The position numbers and the translations under genes were made by a program. A model generated the notes under the pieces. That model was not told where the DNA came from. It made no database searches and saw only the letters and a list, made by a program, of their open reading frames with translations. This document shows, piece by piece, positions 1 through 8,309 of a stretch of 64,000 nucleotides of DNA. The stretch lies in contig NZ_MXPU01000006.1 in assembly GCF_002204185.1 (NCBI RefSeq), positions 280,901 to 344,900 of the forward strand, read 5' to 3'. This DNA comes from Rhizobium esperanzae (GTDB lineage: Bacteria > Pseudomonadota > Alphaproteobacteria > Rhizobiales > Rhizobiaceae). Position 1 is the stretch's first letter, and every line of letters begins with the position of its first letter.

Positions 1-303
1 TGGAGCGCGGCGGAAATGGAACTGCGCGCCGACCTGCGCGGTCCGACCGAACCCGACACGATCTATCTCCATTGGCAGCTGATCCTTGATGCCGCCGAGG
101 ATGGCCTCGACCTCATCGGGCTTTGCCGGGACGAAGGCAAACGCGTCGACGCGTGGACCTTCACGCTGAAGGATCCGGTGGCCGGTTTCAGCGATGCGGA
201 ATGGCGGAGCTTCTCGACATTGATGGCGCTGAAACCGGATCAGATCACCACGGACGAGGCACCGGCGACCGAACGCGCCTGGGCGCGCCGCATAGCGGCT
301 TGA
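1..303 (+). CDS. Glycerophosphodiester phosphodiesterase, C-terminal part (cut by window edge)
   Basis: The reading frame is open from base 1 and ends at 303, so the start lies outside the window. The last 100 residues match the end of the GDPD TIM barrel: a 'VDAWTF' strand followed by 'MALKPDQITTDEA', the usual closing motif in which the last strand reports the barrel end. The family hydrolyses glycerophosphodiesters to glycerol-3-phosphate and an alcohol. The gene is convergent with the inositol-phosphatase-like gene and is separate from the second, complete GDPD gene at 2133-2903. The catalytic N-terminal half cannot be seen, so activity cannot be judged. Confidence 0.7.
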   Translation, partial: WSAAEMELRADLRGPTEPDTIYLHWQLILDAAEDGLDLIGLCRDEGKRVDAWTFTLKDPVAGFSDAEWRSFSTLMALKPDQITTDEAPATERAWARRIAA

Positions 304-326
304 TCGGCGAAAGGACGCACGGCGCT

Positions 327-1136
327 CTAAAGTCCCTCGATATCGAGAATGAAGGCAAATTCGCCGGCAAGCCCCGGCGCGTAGGCGATGACAGGCCCGC
401 CTTGCGCAAGCAGCCTGCCGACCGGCGGCATCGCGACCATCGCGCCGGCCTCTTCGGCGATCAGCGCACCGGCGAGCATATCCCAGGCATTGAGGTGGCG
501 TTCGTAACAGAGATCAGCAGCACCCTCGGCAACGCGGAGAAGGTCGATGGCGGCTGCGCCCAAGCGCCGATAATCCATGCCGCGCTCATGGAGTCGCTTG
601 GACAGCGCGAGATACTCATCGAAGCTCGTTTTGCGCGAATGGCCGAGAATGATGAGCGCATTGGCCGGATCGACAGTCGTCGCCGCATGGATCGGCAGTC
701 CATCCTTGAAGGCGCCGCCGCCGCGCACCGCGTGAAAGACTTTGTCCTCGGCAGCGTCGTAAACGACGCCGATCTCGATCTTGTCGCCGACGACAAAGGC
801 GATCGAAACGCCCCAGTGGCGGAAGCCCCTGATGTAGTTGGTCGTGCCGTCGATCGGATCGACGACCCAGGTGCCGGCCCCTTCCGATTGCCCGCCGCTC
901 TCCTCGCCCATGAAGGTATCGTCCGGAAAGCGCGAGATGAGCCCGTGGCGGATCGCCTGCTCGGCCCTCCTGTCGGCGATGGTGACGAAGTCCTGCAATC
1001 CTTTGTTTTGAACGGCAAGAGTGCCGGGATCCGACTCGCACCGAAACCTGGCCGTCTCCCGTCCGACCTCGAGCGCAACGGTAATCGCGGCCTCCGCCCG
1101 TGCGCGGACGGCAGCGGCGTCGAATGCGGCATTCAT
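327..1136 (-). CDS. Inositol monophosphatase family protein
   Basis: A 269-residue member of the Mg-dependent inositol monophosphatase/FIG superfamily. Visible motifs are GEES (residues 77-80) and DPIDGT (93-98), which bind the catalytic metals, plus a late 'NAWDMLAGALIAEEAG' metal/substrate segment. The start chosen is the ATG that overlaps the stop of the LacI gene by one base (TGATG); a longer in-frame extension runs antisense to regulator sequence and looks non-coding. It is the last gene of the ABC/GDPD operon. Known substrates of the family include inositol phosphate, histidinol phosphate and PAP. The GDPD neighbour makes an inositol or glycerol phosphate monoester the most attractive substrate, but that is inference. 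Confidence 0.85.
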   Translation of the reverse strand: MNAAFDAAAVRARAEAAITVALEVGRETARFRCESDPGTLAVQNKGLQDFVTIADRRAEQAIRHGLISRFPDDTFMGEESGGQSEGAGTWVVDPIDGTTNYIRGFRHWGVSIAFVVGDKIEIGVVYDAAEDKVFHAVRGGGAFKDGLPIHAATTVDPANALIILGHSRKTSFDEYLALSKRLHERGMDYRRLGAAAIDLLRVAEGAADLCYERHLNAWDMLAGALIAEEAGAMVAMPPVGRLLAQGGPVIAYAPGLAGEFAFILDIEGL

Positions 1137-2140
1137 CAGGCAGTCCTTCTTTTTATCAATGTCACCGGTGTGAACTCGACACGCGCCGTCAGCTCCGGTT
1201 CGGCCATCCGGCTGATCAACAGGTCGACGGTCTGTTCTGCCTGGAGGTCGCAGGGTTGGCGGATGGTCGTCAGGTCGTAGGCGGTCCAAGCGGCCTGGGG
1301 AATGTCGTCATGGCCGATAATAGGGAGCGGCGGCGCCTCATCGCGGCCCCTGCCCTGCATGATGCGGTCGATGACGCCGCAGGCCATGTAGTCATTGGCG
1401 CAGAACAGCCCGTCGATGCCGGATGCGGCCAGGTCGGTCGCCGCGTCATAACCGCTCCGGTAGTCGTTGATTCTGACCTGCAGGAACTGCGCCTCGATGC
1501 CAAGCTGCTTGCAGTGGGCGATGAAGGCCTCGCTGCGACGTCGCGCGGTATAAGATCTGGCCGGGGCAGCCATCACGGCGGGCTTTCGCACGCCGCTGTC
1601 GATCAGGCGGCTGGCTGCCAGATGCCCGGCCATGCGGTCGTCGGAGATGATACGGTCGACCAGGGGAATGTCGTTGCCCTTGTTGATCAGTACGATCGGT
1701 ACGCCTTCGGCTGCGCATTGTTCGCAGATTTCGGTCGGCGGCGCGTCCGATGTGACGATGACGCCTGACACGGCGTAATGCAGCAATTGGCCGATGACTG
1801 TCGAGGTATCCGCCTCCTGCGAGGTCGGCAACAGGATCGGGCGGAAGTTACGGGCGAGCAGCGCCCGAGAGAGATGCTCGATCTGCAGCGTGCGGAACGG
1901 GTTGTCGAAACCGGCGGCGACGAGACCGACGAGATCGGAGCGTTTGTTGGTGAGGCTTCGGGCAAGATAGTTCACCCGATAGCCGAGTTCCTTGGCCGCC
2001 TGATAGACCTTCTCGCGCGTTTTCGGTGAGACGCTGGCATCCGGGGTGAAGGCGCGCGACACGGCAGCGCGCGAGACGCCTGCCACCCTCGCCACGTCGA
2101 AAGAGGTTGCCTTGCGCGGCCCCTTGTCCTTGTCAGCCAA
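1136..2140 (-). CDS. LacI-family transcriptional regulator
   Basis: A 334-residue repressor. Residues 11-31 form the LacI helix-turn-helix (ATSFDVARVAGVSRAAVSRAF), followed by a hinge and a periplasmic-binding-protein-like effector domain to the C-terminus. It overlaps the upstream GDPD gene by 8 bases and touches the phosphatase start, so it is translated within the transport operon rather than divergently from it. It probably senses the imported substrate or a catabolite and controls the operon promoter upstream of the binding-protein gene, where an imperfect palindrome lies at 7653-7668. Effector unknown. Confidence 0.88.
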   Translation of the reverse strand: MADKDKGPRKATSFDVARVAGVSRAAVSRAFTPDASVSPKTREKVYQAAKELGYRVNYLARSLTNKRSDLVGLVAAGFDNPFRTLQIEHLSRALLARNFRPILLPTSQEADTSTVIGQLLHYAVSGVIVTSDAPPTEICEQCAAEGVPIVLINKGNDIPLVDRIISDDRMAGHLAASRLIDSGVRKPAVMAAPARSYTARRRSEAFIAHCKQLGIEAQFLQVRINDYRSGYDAATDLAASGIDGLFCANDYMACGVIDRIMQGRGRDEAPPLPIIGHDDIPQAAWTAYDLTTIRQPCDLQAEQTVDLLISRMAEPELTARVEFTPVTLIKRRTA

Positions 2141-2903
2141 GTGCTTTCTCCTTGATCGGAGGCGGCCGCATCAGATCGGGCAAATCGGTGCAGATGCCGA
2201 GAACCGGGAGTGTCATCAGGTCATCGAGAATGGTCCGCCGCTCCTCGTGCCAGAGCACGATCTCGCGGCCGGCCTCCAAGGCGCGAGCCATCAGCCCCCT
2301 GGTCACCAGATCCTGCGGGCGCTCCCCTGCCCTCTCCCAGCAGAGATGGAGAATATCGGCGCCGGCCTCATCACCGAGCGCATGCGGATCGTCGCCGATG
2401 CGGATCAGCACCGAGAGCGGAAAATCGCAGGCCGCGTACCTGAGTTCGCGCACCTGCGCGGTATCGAACGAGCCAAGGCAGGCAAAGCGCTGGTTCATTT
2501 CGACAAGGTGCCGCCAGCAGCGGATGCCGGTCCCCGGCGCCTTGAGTTCGACATAGAGGCCGGTTCCGGTCTCTCGGGCGAGAGCGGCGACCTGTGAAAA
2601 GCTCGGCACGTCGACGCCGTCAAGGTCGGCAAGCTCAGCCGCCGTCATTTCCGAGATGCGCCGGTCGATGCCGTAGACCCGCTCCAGATGGTCGTCATGG
2701 GAGACGACCACCACGCCGTCACCGGTCAACTGCGTGTCGAGCTCCCACATCTCCGCGCCGAGTTCGGCCGCGCGGCGGAAAGCGGCGAGGGTGTTTTCGC
2801 GTTCGTGGCCGCTGGCGCCGCGATGGCCGATGCAGAAGGGAAGCCGGCCCTTGGCCGTCGGCCAGCCATAACGTTCGAAGAAGGCTGAAAAATCGCGGGT
2901 CAT
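2133..2903 (-). CDS. Glycerophosphodiester phosphodiesterase
   Basis: A complete 256-residue GDPD enzyme without a signal peptide, so cytoplasmic. Catalytic features are 'GHRG' (His27, Arg28), Glu36-Asn37, Glu54 with Asp56 as metal ligands, and His69 in 'SHDDHLERV'; the barrel ends in 'VLGICTDLPDLM'. It hydrolyses a glycerophosphodiester to sn-glycerol-3-phosphate and an alcohol. Its ATG overlaps the ATPase stop by one base (TGATG), so it is co-translated with the importer, which implies that the importer brings in its substrate. Confidence 0.9.
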   Translation of the reverse strand: MTRDFSAFFERYGWPTAKGRLPFCIGHRGASGHERENTLAAFRRAAELGAEMWELDTQLTGDGVVVVSHDDHLERVYGIDRRISEMTAAELADLDGVDVPSFSQVAALARETGTGLYVELKAPGTGIRCWRHLVEMNQRFACLGSFDTAQVRELRYAACDFPLSVLIRIGDDPHALGDEAGADILHLCWERAGERPQDLVTRGLMARALEAGREIVLWHEERRTILDDLMTLPVLGICTDLPDLMRPPPIKEKALG

Positions 2904-3958
2904 CAGAGCCTCGTTCCGTTCTCGTCGAAGACGAACACGCCGCGGCTGTCGATCCCCCAGGCGACATCGTCGCCGACGTGAATATCGTTGCGCGCTGGCT
3001 GGATCGAGCGCAGCAGCGGCCCGCCGGCAATCCGCACGTCGTAAAGGTTTTCTCGCCCCTGCGTTTCGGCAAAGGTGATCTTGCCGGAGACGGTGACGTC
3101 GCCCGCCGGGGTGAAATGCTCCGGCCGCACGCCGAGCATCAGCTTGGTGCCCTCGGCGGCGCCGACGGCGTTCGGCAACGGGACCCGGATCTCACTTTCC
3201 GGGATTGTGAAGGCGCCCTTGTCCATGACGCCGCGCAGGAAGGTGATCGGTGGATTGCCGAGGAAGCCGGCAACGAAGGCGGTCTTTGGATCGTTGTACA
3301 TCTCGGCCGGCGTGGCGATCTGGACGATCTCGCCTTCCTTCATGATAGCGATGCGGTCGCACATGCTCATTGCCTCCACCTGGTCATGGGTAACGAGGAT
3401 GGCGGTTATGCCGGTCTCGCGCTGCAGGCGGCGGATTTCCGAGCGCATTTCGAGGCGCAGCTTGGCGTCGAGATTGGCGAGCGGTTCGTCGAGCAGCAGC
3501 ACGTCCGGCCTGCGGATGAGCGCTCGCGCCAACGCCACGCGCTGCTGCTGGCCGCCGGAAAGCTCGGCCGGCCGGCGGCCCATCAGATTGCCGATGTGGA
3601 CCAGGCCTGCGATGCGATCGACCTCTTTGCGGATCTCGGCGGCAGGCGCGCGCTTGACCTTCAGAGGAAATCCAATGTTCTCGGCAACGGTCATGTGCGG
3701 GTAGAGCGCATAGGACTGGAAGACGACACCGACATTGCGGGCCTGGCTCGGGAGATCCGTGACGTCCCGATCGCCGAAGAGGATGCGCCCGCCGGTCGGC
3801 CTGTGAATGCCGCAGACTGCAAACAGGGTCGTCGACTTGCCGCAGCCGGAGGGGCCAAGGAGCGCCAGCATCTCGCCGCCGGCGACCTCGAGGCGCATGT
3901 TCTCGATGACCTTGGTGGAGCCGAAGCTCTTCGAGAAATTGTCGAGGAGGATGCGCAT
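2903..3958 (-). CDS. ABC transporter ATP-binding protein (UgpC/MalK type)
   Basis: A 351-residue carbohydrate-type (CUT1) ATPase. Walker [10 protein letters not shown] (residues 35-43), Q-loop in '[10 protein letters not shown]', signature LSGGQQQR, Walker B 'VLLLDEP' and the switch His in 'VTHDQ' are all intact. A C-terminal TOBE/regulatory domain follows ('MLGVRPEHF'). It overlaps the permease stop by one base. It energises the permease pair 3958-6104 with the binding protein at 6171. UgpC, the glycerol-3-phosphate/glycerophosphodiester ATPase, is a close relative, matching the GDPD next door. Confidence 0.9.
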   Translation of the reverse strand: MRILLDNFSKSFGSTKVIENMRLEVAGGEMLALLGPSGCGKSTTLFAVCGIHRPTGGRILFGDRDVTDLPSQARNVGVVFQSYALYPHMTVAENIGFPLKVKRAPAAEIRKEVDRIAGLVHIGNLMGRRPAELSGGQQQRVALARALIRRPDVLLLDEPLANLDAKLRLEMRSEIRRLQRETGITAILVTHDQVEAMSMCDRIAIMKEGEIVQIATPAEMYNDPKTAFVAGFLGNPPITFLRGVMDKGAFTIPESEIRVPLPNAVGAAEGTKLMLGVRPEHFTPAGDVTVSGKITFAETQGRENLYDVRIAGGPLLRSIQPARNDIHVGDDVAWGIDSRGVFVFDENGTRL

Positions 3959-4800
3959 CAGCCTTTGCTCCCGCCGCCGTAGATGTTCATGAGGTATTTG
4001 TTGAAGAGCGCGTAAGCGATCAGCACCGGAATGAGGTAGAAGAGGCCGACCGCCTTGAACATGTTGAAATCGTAATTGTTGTCGTCGGCAAGGAAGCCGG
4101 CGAGATAGACCGACAGCACCTGCACCTGATTGCCCGGCGCCAGCACCTGCGGCAGGATGAACTCGCCCCAGCCGGACAGGAAGGAGAACAAGCCAAGCGC
4201 CATGATGCCGGGCTTGACCTGCGGCAGCACCAGGCTGCGCCAGACCCTGAAACGCGACGCGCCATCAACGACGCCGGCCATTTCGATTTCCCAGGGCACG
4301 GTATCGTAGAAGCCCTTCATCAGCCAGATGCCGAGCGGCAGGTCGATCGCCGCCTTCACCAGGACGACGCCGATCAGCGAGTTATAGAGGCCGACCATCT
4401 GCAGCACGATGAAGATGGCGATGATCAGCGTTACCGACGGGAAGGCGTGCAGCACCATGACGCCGGCAAGGAAGAAGCCGCGTGCCGGCACGTTCAGCCG
4501 AGACAGCACATAACCGGCCATTGAAGAGACGATCAGCACCAGACTGGTGGTGCAGGCCGAAAACAGCAGCGTATTCAGGGTCACGTGCCAGATGTTCGCC
4601 TTGCCCGCCGTTGTCTGCCACAGGAAACGCCAATGGTGGAGCGTCAAGCCGGAGGGCAGCAAGGCGTCCGGCGGCTTCACCGTGACGGTGTCGAGGAAGA
4701 GATAGACATACATCAAGAGCAGCGGCAGGCTGACGATGGTCAGCGCCGTCAGGACAGGCCAGCTGCGATAATTTGCCGAGGGCTGCGCGCGTTCGACCAT
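3958..4800 (-). CDS. ABC sugar/glycerophosphodiester-type permease (MalG type)
   Basis: A 280-residue inner-membrane protein with about six hydrophobic segments. The EAA loop that contacts the ATPase reads 'EIEMAGVVDGASRFRVW' followed by 'LPQVKPG'. The start is taken at ATG 4800, preceded by GAGGA six bases away; a TTG two codons earlier would overlap the upstream gene's stop. It is the second permease of the operon and ends one base into the ATPase start codon. Confidence 0.88.
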   Translation of the reverse strand: MVERAQPSANYRSWPVLTALTIVSLPLLLMYVYLFLDTVTVKPPDALLPSGLTLHHWRFLWQTTAGKANIWHVTLNTLLFSACTTSLVLIVSSMAGYVLSRLNVPARGFFLAGVMVLHAFPSVTLIIAIFIVLQMVGLYNSLIGVVLVKAAIDLPLGIWLMKGFYDTVPWEIEMAGVVDGASRFRVWRSLVLPQVKPGIMALGLFSFLSGWGEFILPQVLAPGNQVQVLSVYLAGFLADDNNYDFNMFKAVGLFYLIPVLIAYALFNKYLMNIYGGGSKG

Positions 4801-4802
4801 GG

Positions 4803-6104
4803 TCAATCCTCGATCAAGGGCTTGGCGACAAGCGTGCCATAGTTGAAAACGCGCAGATAAAGCAGCGACAGCACCACGCCGATGACGACCAGCACCAGCG
4901 CCATGGCGGCACCCAGCCCGTATTCGAGATTGCCGGCATAGTTTCTGAGAGCGGTGTGGTAGGCGGAGAGCGCCCAGACCTCGGTCGCGTTGCCCGGCCC
5001 GCCATTGGTGGCGAGCAGGATTTCATTGAAGGAGGCGAGCAGCGACAGTGTCTGATAGCAGGTGACGAAGAGGATCGGCCAGCGCATCTGGGGCAGGATG
5101 ATGTAGCGGATCTGCTGCCAGCGTGAGGCGCCGTCGACCTCGCTCGCATAGAACTGGCTCTTCGGGATGGCCTTCATCGCCGACGAGAACACCAGCATGC
5201 CCATGGAGGCGCCGATGAAGCCGTTGATCAGCACGACGAAGAACCAGGCATTATAGGCGGTATCGAGCAGGTAGTTCTTCGGGGGGTAGCCGAACTTGCC
5301 CATCAGGATCGAAATGAAGCCGCTGTCCCAGGCGAGCCACTTCCACAGCATGACGTAGATGACGACGGGCGTGATGCGCGGCAGGAGCCAGATGCCGCGA
5401 AAGATCGAGGCCGGCGTCGGAGGCATGTAATGCGTCCAGATGGCAAGCAGCAGCGCATAACCGACGTTGAAGAGCATCAATACCAGCGCGACATAGAGCA
5501 CGGTATTGAAAAGCACACGCGCCATGTCGGGCGAGCTGGCCATGCGTGAGAAATTGTCGGTCGTCCAGGTCCAGCCGGTATAGGTGGTCTTGGCGACGGT
5601 TTCCTTCTGCTCCGGCGTCAGCTTGAAACCCAGACCGTCCAGCGACGAAAACAGCTGTTCCTTGCTGTCGAAGCGCGTGTTGAGGACGGAGCGGTTGAAC
5701 TGTTCGGAGATCTGCTTGACCTCGCGCGTCGAAGGTCGTTCGGCAAGGTCCTTGATCATGCGTTCGACGTCGCGCCGCGTCGCAAAGACCTCGCCGGCGT
5801 GTTTGGCGCGCAACTCCGCCGCGATCGCAGGCGCAAGGCCGAGGCCCTCCACCCCCTTGAGGCCGGCTTCGTCGATCGTGTAGCGCGGCTCGGCCATCTC
5901 GGCGGCGATCTCCGGCATTGCCGATTTCAGCGTGATCAGCGAATTGGGTGCGATCTGATAGACGCCCCCTGAAATACCGGTCGCCGTGGTCATGTTGGTC
6001 ATGGAGAAGACCGCTGTCAGAACGACCGGCATCAGGAAAAAGAGCACGATCATGACCGCCGCAGGCGCGATCATCACCAGTCCGAGCGTTCTGGACGATT
6101 TCAT
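4803..6104 (-). CDS. ABC permease, MalF type with large periplasmic insert
   Basis: A 433-residue inner-membrane subunit, well above the usual 290-320. After the first membrane segment (about residues 8-32) comes a soluble stretch of some 150 residues (about 45-195) rich in charged helices, then the normal permease core with an EAA loop ('FYASEVDGASRWQQIRYIILPQ'). E. coli MalF also has a periplasmic P2 domain that caps the binding protein; this insert may do the same, though I see no clear sequence similarity. SD GAGGAGG lies seven bases before the ATG. Confidence 0.87.
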   Translation of the reverse strand: MKSSRTLGLVMIAPAAVMIVLFFLMPVVLTAVFSMTNMTTATGISGGVYQIAPNSLITLKSAMPEIAAEMAEPRYTIDEAGLKGVEGLGLAPAIAAELRAKHAGEVFATRRDVERMIKDLAERPSTREVKQISEQFNRSVLNTRFDSKEQLFSSLDGLGFKLTPEQKETVAKTTYTGWTWTTDNFSRMASSPDMARVLFNTVLYVALVLMLFNVGYALLLAIWTHYMPPTPASIFRGIWLLPRITPVVIYVMLWKWLAWDSGFISILMGKFGYPPKNYLLDTAYNAWFFVVLINGFIGASMGMLVFSSAMKAIPKSQFYASEVDGASRWQQIRYIILPQMRWPILFVTCYQTLSLLASFNEILLATNGGPGNATEVWALSAYHTALRNYAGNLEYGLGAAMALVLVVIGVVLSLLYLRVFNYGTLVAKPLIED

Positions 6105-6129
6105 GGGAAGCCTCCTCGAAGGGATCGAT

Positions 6130-6154
6130 CGGGCGGCGGGATTGCCGCCGCCCG
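6130..6154 (-). promoter_or_regulatory. Intercistronic hairpin after binding-protein gene
   Basis: A perfect inverted repeat: CGGGCGGCGG, five-base loop, CCGCCGCCCG. It lies 17 bases past the binding-protein stop and before the permease SD. There is no T-run, so it is more likely an mRNA-stabilising or partially terminating hairpin than a full terminator. The same arrangement recurs after the other six binding-protein genes in the window. Confidence 0.6.
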
Positions 6155-6170
6155 GAGGGACGCTTCGATC

Positions 6171-7517
6171 TTAGCGGATGACGATCTTGTCGCCGAGCGT
6201 GCTTTTCAGCTCGCTTTCGGCATCGCCGATGGCGGCGTCGACGGTCTTGGCGCTGGTCCAGGAAGCTTCGAGGTTCTTCCACATGATGTTCCAATAGGTG
6301 CCGAAATCGGAATTGTTCGGCATCGCATTGGCATGCGGCAGCAGGCGTTCGGTGGCTTCGCGGGTCCACCGGTCAGCCGAGTAAAAATCCACTTCCGACT
6401 CCGCCTCGGAGATGCCGAGATGGGCTGACTTGACCGCATGCAACGCGTTGATGCGCGGCTCCGAGGCGATCGTGATCAGCTTGGCGGCGATATCGGTGTC
6501 CTCCTTGTCATGGCCTGCGGTCAGCAGGTAGACGAGCGGATGCGTCAGCGTGTTGGCCTTGCCGCCTTCGCCGGCCGGGATCAGCGTGAAGATCACGTTG
6601 CCGAAGAAATCCTTGAGGCCTTCCTGGTTGACGAGGCGGGCATAGTGCCAGGTGCCGCCGTCCCAGATGCCGGCCTTGCCAGTGGCGACTTCCTTCCACC
6701 ACTGGTCGCCCGGCATGCCGATGTGGTTCTTCTTGGTGACGCCTGATTTGACGGCATCGGCGAAGAACTGGTAGGTGCGGGCCATCGCCGCCTTGTCGAA
6801 GACAAGCTTGCCGCCTTCTTCCATCGTGCCGCCGAAGCTGGTGTAGAACTGCCAGTAATCCGGGCCGTTGCTGGTGCGCGGATAAAAGCCGTAGCCGGGC
6901 TGGACGAGGCCCTTGTCCTGCATCTTCTTGGCGTCTTCGAGCAGGTTCTTCATCGTATACTTGCCATCCTGCACGTTCTGCGGCAGGGCGTCGAGATCGG
7001 CGTCGCTGTAGCCGATCGCCTTCATATACGGCTTCCAGAAGAACATCGGCCGGGATTCGGCATCCTGAGGGATGCCGTAGACGGTGCCGTTGTAGGAGGC
7101 GATCTTCAGAAGATTTTCATAGATGCCATTGAGCGGCCAGGAATCGAGGTCGACATAATCTTCGATCGGAACGATCAGGCCGGATTGCGACCAGGGTGCG
7201 ATGTCCTCATGGCCGCTGACGACGATGTTCGGAGCGGTCTTGGCTTCTGCGGCAAGGGTTAGCGCCTGTTTGAAGTCTTCCCAAGCGCTATAGGGCTTCT
7301 TTTCGACGGTGATTTTCAGGTCTTCGCCCTTGAGGGCGGCTTCGCGCTGCAGCTGCTGGGCCGCGATCTCGATGGCGTCGAGACGATAGACGTCGTTCGG
7401 GCCGGTGCCGCCGGCCCAGACGCTGATTGTAACGTCCTTGGCGAGTGCGAATACGGAGGTCGAGGCCAGGATGGCAGCCGCGATCGTAAGGGATTTCAAT
7501 GTCGGCAAAATGGTCAT
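6171..7517 (-). CDS. ABC extracellular solute-binding protein, family 1
   Basis: About 448 residues, with an N-terminal signal peptide (hydrophobic core 'LTIAAAILASTSVFALA', cleavage after ALA-K) and the mixed fold of MalE/UgpB-type carbohydrate-binding proteins. I favour the ATG at 7517 because GGGGAG sits nine bases before it; an ATG at 7526 (adding MKK) would have the SD directly abutting. It is the first gene of the operon and should deliver substrate to the 4803/3958 permeases. The attached phosphodiesterase and phosphatase genes point to a glycerophosphodiester ligand rather than a free sugar. Confidence 0.9.
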   Translation of the reverse strand: MTILPTLKSLTIAAAILASTSVFALAKDVTISVWAGGTGPNDVYRLDAIEIAAQQLQREAALKGEDLKITVEKKPYSAWEDFKQALTLAAEAKTAPNIVVSGHEDIAPWSQSGLIVPIEDYVDLDSWPLNGIYENLLKIASYNGTVYGIPQDAESRPMFFWKPYMKAIGYSDADLDALPQNVQDGKYTMKNLLEDAKKMQDKGLVQPGYGFYPRTSNGPDYWQFYTSFGGTMEEGGKLVFDKAAMARTYQFFADAVKSGVTKKNHIGMPGDQWWKEVATGKAGIWDGGTWHYARLVNQEGLKDFFGNVIFTLIPAGEGGKANTLTHPLVYLLTAGHDKEDTDIAAKLITIASEPRINALHAVKSAHLGISEAESEVDFYSADRWTREATERLLPHANAMPNNSDFGTYWNIMWKNLEASWTSAKTVDAAIGDAESELKSTLGDKIVIR

Positions 7518-7652
7518 CTTCTTCATCTCCCCAGAAGAGCAGTGTGAGGCCTCTTTGACGGGTCATCACTGGTGTTGACGACCGCTGCGAGAGCCCGCGA
7601 AAACGTGACAAGTCCCGCTCTATGGGCTGAACGTAACGGCCGAATGACAAAA

Positions 7653-7668
7653 TTGAGCACGTGTGCAA
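7653..7668. promoter_or_regulatory. Candidate LacI-type operator
   Basis: TTGAGCAC|GTGTGCAA is an even, CG-centred imperfect palindrome (outer three bases and central CACGTG match, two positions per arm do not). It lies about 135 bases upstream of the binding-protein gene in the divergent gap to the YbaK gene. The symmetry suits the LacI-family regulator of this operon, but there is only one copy and no experimental support. Confidence 0.35.
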
Positions 7669-7766
7669 AATTATTATGACGATGTCCGCGGCACTTGCAA
7701 GCGGCGGTGTTCGGCGGGCATCTTTTATGCTTCAAATTGCGCCTTTCCTGGTCTAGCATCGCACCT

Positions 7767-8225
7767 ATGAGCCTTGAATCCGTCCGCGCCTTCCTCGGCA
7801 CCCACGCACCCGACATCGAAATCATCGAAACCGCCGAGAGCTCCTCGACGGTGGCGCTTGCCGCCGAAGCCCATGGCGTCGAGCCCGCCCAGATCGCCAA
7901 GACGATCTGCCTGCGCGTCGGCGAGCAGATGATGCTGGTCGTTGCCGGCGGTACGGCACGGCTCGACAATCGCAAATTCAAGGACACTTTCGGTGCCAAG
8001 GGGCGCATGCTCGATGCCGAAGAGGTCGTGGCGGTCACCAGCCATCCTGTCGGCGGTGTCTGCCCGTTCGGCCTGCCCTCGCCGCTGCCGATCTATTGCG
8101 ATATTTCGCTGAAACGTTTCGACGAAGTGGTGCCGGCGGCCGGTTCGACCAATTCGGCCGTGCGCATCGCCACCGGACGGCTTGCCGAGCTGACCGGCGC
8201 CAGCTGGGTCGATGTTTGCCAGTAA
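7767..8225 (+). CDS. YbaK/EbsC-family aminoacyl-tRNA deacylase-like protein
   Basis: 152 residues covering one complete YbaK/ProX-type editing domain, with the usual 'IAKTICLRV' strand carrying the conserved Lys and a C-terminal 'SAVRIATGRLAELTGASWVDV' segment. Family members hydrolyse mischarged Cys/Ala-tRNA(Pro) or related species in trans. The start at 'MSLESVRAF' is chosen because the upstream extension is atypical; no good SD is visible. It is monocistronic and divergent from the ABC operon, probably housekeeping. Confidence 0.85.
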   Translation: MSLESVRAFLGTHAPDIEIIETAESSSTVALAAEAHGVEPAQIAKTICLRVGEQMMLVVAGGTARLDNRKFKDTFGAKGRMLDAEEVVAVTSHPVGGVCPFGLPSPLPIYCDISLKRFDEVVPAAGSTNSAVRIATGRLAELTGASWVDVCQ

Positions 8226-8309
8226 AGCGGCCGAAGAACTTCAAACGCCGGAAAGAGTACCTATATTCTATCCCGACATGCCGTGATTGCGCATGACAGG
8301 GAGACCAGA

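Noticed and set aside
2594..3982. 462-codon plus-strand frame opposite the ATPase and GDPD genes
   Set aside because: It is antisense to two well-motifed genes; long antisense frames are common in high-GC DNA with strong codon bias. No family motif is visible.
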